From positions 1 to 36,214 of the forward strand of contig JABHRC010000041.1 in the NCBI GenBank assembly GCA_018670435.1: a stretch of DNA of 36,214 nucleotides. The letters run 5' to 3'. The notes beneath the pieces were generated by a model. It was given only the letters and a program-made list of their open reading frames with translations, was not told the origin of the DNA and ran no database searches. The position numbers and the translations under genes were made by a program. Each line of letters starts with the position of its first letter. Position 1 is the first letter of the stretch. Source of the stretch: Gammaproteobacteria bacterium. GTDB lineage: Bacteria; Pseudomonadota; Gammaproteobacteria; GCA-002705445; GCA-002716945. Of this stretch, positions 29,078-36,214 are shown in pieces.

Positions 29078-31147
29078 ATGAAAAAAATTTATATTTTTTG
29101 TCTTACGACATTAATCATTTCAACAAACATATATGCTGAAGATCTTACAGATATTCAAATTACTGCACCTGTCCTAAACTCTCAAGATTTAACTAAACAG
29201 GCTATCGAAGACATAAATACAAAAAATGCTATTGATGGTGGAGATCTTTTAAGGTCAATCAATGGTATAAACACTATTAGAAGAGGAGGACATGGTCTAG
29301 ATCCTGTAATAAGAGGACAGAGTGATCAGCGTCTTAATTCATTTTTGAATGGGGCCATAGTTTATGGTGCTTGTTCATCTAAAATGGACCCTGCCTCAAC
29401 ATATGTAAATATAGAAAACTATGACTCGATAAGTGTCATTAAAGGATCTCAATCTGTGTTATATGGTCCAGGTGGACCCGGTGGAGTCATTAGATATGAA
29501 ACTATCACAGAACCTCTTTACCAATCGACAAAAGATGGCAGCAAGCAAGGACAAACATATAAACTTAAAATTGGCCAAACATTTGATTCGAATGCAGAAG
29601 CTAAAACTACTATCGGTGATTTTACTTTAGGTTTAGGGCAAGCTTACTTTAGAGTTAATGGTTCTTACTCTGAAGCAGGTAACTACGAAACAGGTACAGG
29701 CTTAAAGCCACTCACTGAATATCAAACCAGTAACTACTCGACAATACTTGGGAAAAGACTTGATGATGGTTCTAAATTAGAATTTACCTATACCGATAAT
29801 TCTCAGGAAAATATTGGTTTTGCTGGTCTGCCCATGGATATAGTATATAGTTATACAGATATTTATAATTTAAAATATCACCGTGTTACACCACTAGGTT
29901 TATTCACTTCGATGAAAATTGAAATGTTTAATTCTGACATGGATCATTTGATGGATAACTATACAATGAGAAGTGCTAATTCAATGAGAACTCCTGCTGC
30001 TTCAGACACATATGGTGGAAGAATCATAGGGGCTACGAACAGTGGCATGAAGATTGGTGTAGATTACGAGCACAACACTAGAGATGCTGAACAAAATATG
30101 GTTATTTCTGGGACAGAAAGACATCTTGCATATCTATGGCCTGGCGCAGAGATAGCTAAGTTAGGCTTATTTTTAGAAAAAGATAATAAAGTCTCAGATC
30201 AAACTACAATGTCATATGGTTTAAGACTTGATAGAGTTGAAACAGATGCGACTAGAGCAGCAGATGATCCTGGTTCCGCACATATGGCACAAGTAACAGC
30301 AAATAGTTTGTACACAGCTCATTATTCTGGAACAGTTACAGCGGGCAAAAGAGATTTTAGTAATTTCAGTGGATTCTTAAGATTTAAAAAAGATTATGGT
30401 CCAATGACTAGCGCTTATATCTCTCTCAGTAGAAATGAAAGAACACCTGATGCAACAGAGTTATTTAATGCTAAAACCTCTATGGCTATGGGTGGAAAAT
30501 ATAGATTGAGACATATCGGTAATCCAAATCTTAACTCTGAAGTACATACTACATTGGAGATAGGTTTTGAAAATATGTTTATGGGAAGTCATGTAAACGG
30601 ATCTTTGTATCTTAATGATATCAGTGATTATATTACAACGTATAGAGCTTCTGATGGAACATATGATAATACCGTTAATGATGCGAGAATATATAAAAAT
30701 GTAGATGCAACTATTTGGGGGTACGAGCTTACCGCTCAAAAAGATATCACCTCTAATGTAAAAACTATATTTAATTTAAATTATACTCATGGAGATGACG
30801 ATACTCAAAATAGGCCATTAGCACAAATGATGCCTTTGTCTGGTGATATTTCATTGGAATATCAGACTGGTTCAGTCAATTATGGAATAAGAGCTAATTT
30901 TGCTGATACCCAAGATCGTTTTGACTCAAGAGTTCTTGACACCGGCAGAACAGGTGGTTATACCGTTTATGATCTATATGCAGGTTTTGAACCAACTCCA
31001 AATATTAGATTTACAATGGGTATAAGTAATTTAACTGATAAACGATATGCTACACATTTAAATAGTACTAACTCTTTAAATGCAACAGCTGATCGTGTTG
31101 ACGAACCAGGAAGAAGTTTCTGGGGATCACTAATTTATGATTTCTAG
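29078..31147 (+). CDS. TonB-dependent copper receptor (OprC/NosA type)
   Basis: Signal peptide, plug domain (INTIRRGGHGLDPVIRGQSDQRLN, GACSSKMDP, SVIKGSQSVLYGPGGPGG), beta-barrel ending in F; CxxxM motif typical of OprC. Confidence 0.88.
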   Translation: MKKIYIFCLTTLIISTNIYAEDLTDIQITAPVLNSQDLTKQAIEDINTKNAIDGGDLLRSINGINTIRRGGHGLDPVIRGQSDQRLNSFLNGAIVYGACSSKMDPASTYVNIENYDSISVIKGSQSVLYGPGGPGGVIRYETITEPLYQSTKDGSKQGQTYKLKIGQTFDSNAEAKTTIGDFTLGLGQAYFRVNGSYSEAGNYETGTGLKPLTEYQTSNYSTILGKRLDDGSKLEFTYTDNSQENIGFAGLPMDIVYSYTDIYNLKYHRVTPLGLFTSMKIEMFNSDMDHLMDNYTMRSANSMRTPAASDTYGGRIIGATNSGMKIGVDYEHNTRDAEQNMVISGTERHLAYLWPGAEIAKLGLFLEKDNKVSDQTTMSYGLRLDRVETDATRAADDPGSAHMAQVTANSLYTAHYSGTVTAGKRDFSNFSGFLRFKKDYGPMTSAYISLSRNERTPDATELFNAKTSMAMGGKYRLRHIGNPNLNSEVHTTLEIGFENMFMGSHVNGSLYLNDISDYITTYRASDGTYDNTVNDARIYKNVDATIWGYELTAQKDITSNVKTIFNLNYTHGDDDTQNRPLAQMMPLSGDISLEYQTGSVNYGIRANFADTQDRFDSRVLDTGRTGGYTVYDLYAGFEPTPNIRFTMGISNLTDKRYATHLNSTNSLNATADRVDEPGRSFWGSLIYDF

Positions 31148-31157
31148 TTGACATGTT

Positions 31158-31206
31158 GCCCGTCCCTATAGCGCTCTTTATAAGGGGCGGGCGATTTATT
31201 TTATTT
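31158..31206 (+). terminator. intrinsic terminator after the TonB receptor
   Basis: GCCCGTCCC...GGGGCGGGC stem (one G-T pair) followed by T-rich GATTTATTTTATTT. Confidence 0.8.
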
Positions 31207-31309
31207 AAATGTTTTAATGACTTATAATATTTGTGTATCACCTATCTCAAACTTCTTTTCAACAATATATGTATATAATATAATTTATTACATAATTAGG
31301 AGTATAAGG

Positions 31310-32308
31310 ATGGATCCATTATCACAGGGTGTTGTCGGTGTAGTTGCTGCTCAGCAAACTGCTGATCGTAAACATCTCATAATCGCTAGTCTTTTAGGAT
31401 TTTTTGCAGGTATGTCTGCTGATTTAGATATATTTATTAAGTCTTCCCAAGACCCATTGTTCTCATTAGAGTTTCATAGGCAGTTTACACATTCAATATT
31501 TTTTATGCCTTTTGGTGGTTTAATATGCGCATCTTTTTTTTACAATCTCTTTTTAAAAAATAAAGATATATCATTTAAACAAACTTACATCTATTCAACA
31601 CTTGGTTATGCCACACATGGCTTGCTTGATGCATGCACAACTTATGGTACTCAATTATTTTGGCCATTCACAAATGATAGAGTTGCTTGGAATACGATTT
31701 CTATCATTGACCCATTATTTACTTTACCTATACTTTTTTTAATATTATTTGCAGTTATAAATAATAATAAAAAGTATTCATATGGAGCCTTGATGTGGAT
31801 TTTAATGTATAGCTCATTAGGATTTATTCAAAAATATAGAGCTGAAGAAATGGGGAGAAAACTTGCTGACTTACGTGGACATATGGTTATAAATATTGAG
31901 GCTAAACCCAGCTTTGCAAATATTATAGTTTGGAAAACTATTTATACGACAAAAACACATTATCATATAGATGCGGCAAGAGTTGGAATCAATACTAGAG
32001 TTATAGAGGGTGTAAAGATAGAGAAGCTTAATCTTGAAAAATCTTTTCCTTGGCTAGATTCTAAATCACAGCAAGCAAAAGATATTGAAAGGTTTCGATG
32101 GTTTTCAAATGGTTATATTGCATTGTCCCTTAATAATCCAAATCAGATAATAGATATTCGGTATTCTATGCTTCCAAATGAAGGACATGGATTATGGGGC
32201 ATAGAGTTAAATCCAGATGCAGAAGATGATGCTTATATAAAAAGAATTTTTAATAGACGTAGCGATATGTCTACATATATTAAACTTTGGAATATGATCA
32301 AAAGCTAA
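31310..32308 (+). CDS. membrane-bound metal-dependent hydrolase (YdjM/DUF457 family)
   Basis: MDPLSQGVVGVVAAQ...ADLDIF...FHRQFTHSIFFMP...GYATHGLLDACTTYGTQLFWPF. Start set at ATG 31310, preceded by TTAGGAGTATAAGG. Confidence 0.85.
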   Translation: MDPLSQGVVGVVAAQQTADRKHLIIASLLGFFAGMSADLDIFIKSSQDPLFSLEFHRQFTHSIFFMPFGGLICASFFYNLFLKNKDISFKQTYIYSTLGYATHGLLDACTTYGTQLFWPFTNDRVAWNTISIIDPLFTLPILFLILFAVINNNKKYSYGALMWILMYSSLGFIQKYRAEEMGRKLADLRGHMVINIEAKPSFANIIVWKTIYTTKTHYHIDAARVGINTRVIEGVKIEKLNLEKSFPWLDSKSQQAKDIERFRWFSNGYIALSLNNPNQIIDIRYSMLPNEGHGLWGIELNPDAEDDAYIKRIFNRRSDMSTYIKLWNMIKS

Positions 32309-32358
32309 TTTAACATAAGTTTTAATATATATGATATAAATGGACGAATAATCACTTT

Positions 32359-32379
32359 AGCATTATATCTTATAGTGCT
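32359..32379. other. hairpin AGCATTATA-TCT-TATAGTGCT
   Basis: 9-bp stem with one G-T pair in the intergenic region upstream of the porin-like gene; no T tract follows. Confidence 0.4.
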
Positions 32380-32442
32380 ATACCTATAGTATGTATGATT
32401 ATTTTAATATGACTAGGCTTGAATTATTTAATAAATTAGCTG

Positions 32443-33138
32443 GTGATAGATATGTATTGTAGAGCATTATTCTTTTTAATTATTTTTTTTACCAATCTAT
32501 CTTATGTGCATTCAGGTGGAAAGAGCGAGGATTTGATTAATACTAAAAATATTCATTACACTATTGGTTATATGTCAGAGTATTGGATAAGAGGATCATT
32601 CCAAGCCGCATCTGTGCTTTATGGCAATGCTTCCTATACTTCAGGACCAGTGTATTTAAGTGCAGGATATGCAGATTTAAGAGACAGAAAGGGTGGAGCT
32701 ACTTATAATGAAGGTGAAGCTTTTATAAGTTTATATGGAAGTTATAATTTTGAGCTACTAGCAATACCCACGTATGTAGGTTTAGCGGCTTATCGATATA
32801 CTGATGGCATTGATCAACATTACAATGAAGTTAGTATTGGTGCCGAGTTTGATTTCTTCTCTATTGATGCTGTAGTCTTAGGTGACTATGATACATCACC
32901 AAGCTCTGATTATTGGCATTTTCAAGTTACGGTTCCAATGGGCCCAATCAACTATACCTATGGAACATATTCAGGAGCATGGCAATATGTCGTCCATGAA
33001 GTATCAACAGGATTTTCTGTAAATGATATAAATTTCGGTATGAAACTAGGTATAAATAATGATAATGCCATGGGTGCCGCTGCTAATTCAAATCAAGATA
33101 CAACTTACGGGGCATTCTCTGTTAGTTATAGTTTTTAA
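32443..33138 (+). CDS. TorF-family putative porin
   Basis: Signal peptide; alternating beta-strand pattern (IHYTIGYMSEYWIRG...DYWHFQVTVPMGPINYTYGTYSG...YGAFSVSYSF). ATG alternative at 32452. Confidence 0.7.
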   Translation: MIDMYCRALFFLIIFFTNLSYVHSGGKSEDLINTKNIHYTIGYMSEYWIRGSFQAASVLYGNASYTSGPVYLSAGYADLRDRKGGATYNEGEAFISLYGSYNFELLAIPTYVGLAAYRYTDGIDQHYNEVSIGAEFDFFSIDAVVLGDYDTSPSSDYWHFQVTVPMGPINYTYGTYSGAWQYVVHEVSTGFSVNDINFGMKLGINNDNAMGAAANSNQDTTYGAFSVSYSF

Positions 33139-33159
33139 AAAATTTTGAATTCTTAGATT

Positions 33160-33276
33160 ATGATTGAGAAATATAAATCATTTAAAGTTTTAACTTTAGA
33201 AGCTATAAAAATAATTCTAATAGGAATATCCATGATTTCTTTCGCCATTTATTTACTATTAAACATATTTTTATGA
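33160..33276 (+). CDS. single-TM micropeptide (38 aa, MIEKYKSFKVLTLEAIKIILIGISMISFAIYLLLNIFL)
   Basis: ATG-TGA ORF, stop overlaps the next start (ATGA). Confidence 0.45.
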   Translation: MIEKYKSFKVLTLEAIKIILIGISMISFAIYLLLNIFL

Positions 33277-33413
33277 TTGAAAAATTTATTAAGTCGGAGT
33301 GTGGTTTGTCTGAATACAGGAGGCTGAGAGAGCTCTCTAAAGATAAGCCTTTTTTTAAACTAAGATTATATTTCTTTGTTATAACAGCAACTATAAGAGA
33401 CTTATTTAAATAG
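33273..33413 (+). CDS. basic micropeptide (46 aa, MIEKFIKSECGLSEYRRLRELSKDKPFFKLRLYFFVITATIRDLFK)
   Basis: ATGA overlap with the upstream micropeptide; ends at TAG 33411-33413. Confidence 0.45.
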   Translation: MIEKFIKSECGLSEYRRLRELSKDKPFFKLRLYFFVITATIRDLFK

Positions 33414-33424
33414 CCAAATAAATA

Positions 33425-34006
33425 TCAATCATTCTTAGCCTTCATTTTTTTAAATTTTTCTATAGCAGCTTTTCTTTTTTCATCACCATTCTTATCAAGT
33501 AAATTAATAGTATCTGAATTTATTTTTATCATAGATTTAAGACTAGAGCATACAAGACCTATCTCAAATGGAGACAATGATTTCATATTTAATACTAAAT
33601 AATAGTTTAACCCATGCTCCCAATGTTTGAAAAATCCGTTCTCTATATATTTTTTTTCAACATCATATTTCTTAGCTACGATTTCAAATGCGTTTACTTT
33701 GGTTTTTTCATCAAATATTTGATCCCATACATCATTGATTACCATTGACATCGCCAGATTATCAGTCACTCTGACATTTTTGCTTAATTCCAAGGCTTTA
33801 TCTAGAGATCTAGATTTATCTCTAAGTTCAATAGAAGTATTATTACACCAGTCGCTTAATTCTTCTGGAATAAGTTTAGGAACAGCATTGTATGCATGCA
33901 TTATTTCAAAAAGCTCAGCAATTTCTGTGCTTGCTATTTTGGCTTGAGATAATATTTTCTTAATACGTGACTCATATGAGATCCATGGATTAACTTCAGT
34001 AGACAT
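33425..34006 (-). CDS. hypothetical protein
   Basis: Long ORF (track 33425..34033); start at MSTEVNPW preferred because GAGGGG precedes it. No family recognised. Confidence 0.7.
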   Translation of the reverse strand: MSTEVNPWISYESRIKKILSQAKIASTEIAELFEIMHAYNAVPKLIPEELSDWCNNTSIELRDKSRSLDKALELSKNVRVTDNLAMSMVINDVWDQIFDEKTKVNAFEIVAKKYDVEKKYIENGFFKHWEHGLNYYLVLNMKSLSPFEIGLVCSSLKSMIKINSDTINLLDKNGDEKRKAAIEKFKKMKAKND

Positions 34007-34063
34007 TTGCCCCTCATTTGTAAAATAGTTCAATAAAATAATAACATTTAATTATAATAAAGC

Positions 34064-35746
34064 ATGAGAAATATGTTTTTATTTATTTATGTCGGATTAT
34101 TTTCATCTTTAAGTTATGCCTTTGATTTGCATAGAGCTTCACCTGAAAAATACATTGGCAAATCTACGACGATTAAGATGAACATTGGTCATGAATATAT
34201 GGCTGTTACATCTGATCCTCAGGCAACTAAAGCTGCATACGACATATTATCAGATGGAGGAACCGCGGCAGATGCTGCTATAGCTGCACAACTTGTACTA
34301 GGCTTAACAGAGCCACAATCTTCTGGTTTAGGTGGCGGCGCCTTTATTTTGTATTTTGATGCTCTTAATAATATCCTCACTACTTTTGATGGTCGTGAAA
34401 CAGCTCCTTTAGCTAGCATGCCAAATTATTTCCTAAAGAAAAATATGGAGCCAATGAATTTCTTTGAAGCTGTGCTTAATGGCCGTTCTGTAGGTGTTCC
34501 AGGGACACCTGCGCTTCTAGGTAAGCTTCATGAGAGATTTGGTAAAACAAATATGCAAAAATTAATTGAACCAGCTTTTAATTTAGCTTTAAATGGATTT
34601 TCACCTTCCAAGGGTTTGTTGAAATCATTGAAGAATGATGTTGGTAGACTTGATCAGAATATTATAAGTAAAGAATATTTTTATAATAAACAAATCATCA
34701 AAAATAATAAGTATGCTTCTGTTTTAAAAAATTTTGCTGACAAAGGCTCTTCTATATTTTATAAAAGTCCACTTTCAACTAATATTATAAATTCTGTAAA
34801 TAAAAAAAATGGAATACTTATACAAAAAGATTTTGATAGCTATAGCGTTATAGAAAGAAAGCCAGTTTGTGATATATTTCAAAAGTATAAAGTATGCTCG
34901 ATGGGTGAACCCTCATCGGGCGCACTTACCATGCTACAGATATTAAAACTTATTGACCATGATCCAACATGGCATAATTATATAGAGGCTTCAAAACTTG
35001 CTTTTTCTGATAGAAATTATTATATGGCTGATCCTGATTTTGTTAAAACCCCAGGAGAGCTTCTATTAGAAAATGACTATATTGTAAAAAGACGTTCTAT
35101 GATTTCTGATAATAATATTATGATTAATGTAAAACATGGAATTCCATTTGGCTGGAAAGAAATTAATCAAACTGAATATAGTGGTCTTAATGAATCAGGA
35201 ACAACACATATTTCCATCATTGATAAATATGGAAATGCAATTTCAATGACATCAACAATTGAAAACTCTTTTGGATCACGAATTATGGCTAATGGTTATC
35301 TTTTAAACAATGAGCTAACTGATTTTTCATTCACTCCTGAAAAAAATAATAGTTTAATAGCTAATAGAGTTGAAGCTGGGAAAAGACCACGATCATCAAT
35401 GACGCCAACTATTGTTTTTTCTACATTAACTGATAAGCCTGTGCTTATTATTGGTTCTGCAGGTGGAAGTAGGATAATAGGCTATGTTACGCAAAGAATA
35501 ATTGATGTTTTATATAATAATATATCTTTAGAAGATGCAATCAACGCTCCTCATATTCTAAATCGTGGCGGTAACATTGAGGCTGAAGAGGAAACTAAGA
35601 TAACAAATAGTCTAATACAAAAAGGACATTTGCTTGATATAACACCTTTAGCAAGCGGACTCACTGCTATACATCTTGATATTGATAAAAATATCATAAA
35701 AGGTGTTTCAGATCCTAGGCGTATTGGAACTGCGTTAGGTCGATAA
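34064..35746 (+). CDS. ggt: gamma-glutamyltransferase
   Basis: Signal peptide; GGTAADAAIAAQLVLGLTEPQSSGLGGGAFI; catalytic-Thr region ESGTTHISIIDKYGNAISMTSTIE. Confidence 0.95.
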   Translation: MRNMFLFIYVGLFSSLSYAFDLHRASPEKYIGKSTTIKMNIGHEYMAVTSDPQATKAAYDILSDGGTAADAAIAAQLVLGLTEPQSSGLGGGAFILYFDALNNILTTFDGRETAPLASMPNYFLKKNMEPMNFFEAVLNGRSVGVPGTPALLGKLHERFGKTNMQKLIEPAFNLALNGFSPSKGLLKSLKNDVGRLDQNIISKEYFYNKQIIKNNKYASVLKNFADKGSSIFYKSPLSTNIINSVNKKNGILIQKDFDSYSVIERKPVCDIFQKYKVCSMGEPSSGALTMLQILKLIDHDPTWHNYIEASKLAFSDRNYYMADPDFVKTPGELLLENDYIVKRRSMISDNNIMINVKHGIPFGWKEINQTEYSGLNESGTTHISIIDKYGNAISMTSTIENSFGSRIMANGYLLNNELTDFSFTPEKNNSLIANRVEAGKRPRSSMTPTIVFSTLTDKPVLIIGSAGGSRIIGYVTQRIIDVLYNNISLEDAINAPHILNRGGNIEAEEETKITNSLIQKGHLLDITPLASGLTAIHLDIDKNIIKGVSDPRRIGTALGR

Positions 35747-35817
35747 TCTATATTAATAGCTTTTAAAACATCCATAAGTATGCATATCATTTAAATATAA
35801 ATAAAATATTTCCAGTG

Positions 35818-35991
35818 ATGCTTACTAAAGAAATTAAAGATCAATTAAAAGAAGGACTGATTAAAAATAATCATGACTGGGAAATATTTTACAAACCCTA
35901 TTTAAATGGCCATAGACCAAACATCATTGCCTTTAATAAAAATTATGGTATTAAATTTATAGAATATATAGTGGAGCCAAAACAAAAATAA
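35818..35991 (+). CDS. 57-aa ORF resembling a partial or degenerate NERD/PD-(D/E)XK nuclease domain
   Basis: WEIFYKPYLNGHRPNIIAFNKNYGIKFIEY resembles the W-x-P-x-x-x-G-x-RPD-x(n)-G-x-x-x-IEVK pattern with the acidic and Lys residues replaced. Confidence 0.35.
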   Translation: MLTKEIKDQLKEGLIKNNHDWEIFYKPYLNGHRPNIIAFNKNYGIKFIEYIVEPKQK

Positions 35992-36098
35992 TGAAAGCAT
36001 TCGTGTCAATGTCTAGAATTAGAAAAAGTATTTCAGGATCTCATCTCATTATTATTAGTGATGATCCAGTATTAGAAAAAATCATCTTGAATAGTTAA
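35991..36098 (+). CDS. 35-aa ORF overlapping the previous stop (TAATG)
   Basis: MKAFVSMSRIRKSISGSHLIIISDDPVLEKIILNS; coupled start. Confidence 0.3.
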   Translation: MKAFVSMSRIRKSISGSHLIIISDDPVLEKIILNS

Positions 36099-36117
36099 AT
36101 TGTACTATCTAATTTTA

Positions 36118-36214
36118 TGGAGACGGCGGGAATCGAACCCGCGTCCGCAGCAATTTCCAATTCAAGTCATCCACAGGCTTGTTTGGTTTTTCGAAACCAA
36201 TAAAATTTGTTTGT
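36118..36214 (-). ncRNA. ssrA: tmRNA (3' part; 5' part beyond the window)
   Basis: Reverse complement ends GCGGACGCGGGTTCGATTCCCGCCGTCTCCA, the typical tmRNA T-arm/acceptor; pseudoknot-like TTGGTTTCGAAAAACCAA upstream. CCA not encoded. Confidence 0.93.

Noticed and set aside
31217-31309. N-terminal extension of the YdjM-like hydrolase
   Set aside because: Ribosome-binding-like TTAGGAGTATAAGG precedes ATG 31310 and MDPLSQG is the family-like start.
1-36214. CRISPR array, IS element or prophage
   Set aside because: No regular direct repeats, transposase, integrase or phage structural genes were recognised.

Overview
AT-rich bacterial chromosome segment with gammaproteobacterial gene content and synteny (uvrB/aminotransferase pair, thrS-infC-rpmI-rplT-pheST-ihfA-merR, prfB-lysS, mnmA-hflD, purB, fumC, acnA, aceA, icd, infA, iscR-iscU). 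It looks like a compact genome: many genes overlap or abut, and the encoded tRNAs lack CCA. RNA genes: tRNA-Asn(GUU), tRNA-Val(GAC), and the 3' part of a tmRNA running off the right edge on the minus strand. No CRISPR array, transposase or prophage module was seen. Most notable observations: (1) a tight three-gene MotA/TolQ/ExbB-like module of unknown function between fumC and acnA; (2) a free-standing sigma-70 region 1.1-like protein; (3) an IscR lacking the [2Fe-2S] cysteine motif, followed directly by iscU with no iscS; (4) a PheT apparently missing the N-terminal OB-fold tRNA-binding domain; (5) an RF2 programmed frameshift at a non-canonical GUU UGA C site, missed by the ORF track; (6) an infC gene that probably starts at AUU; (7) an MGME1/phage-like PD-(D/E)XK exonuclease between merR and prfB; (8) a copper module (OprC-like receptor with CxxxM plus a DUF2946-like protein); (9) tiny coupled ORFs, one resembling a degenerate NERD-type nuclease next to ssrA. 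Family calls are from remembered motifs; no database search was run.
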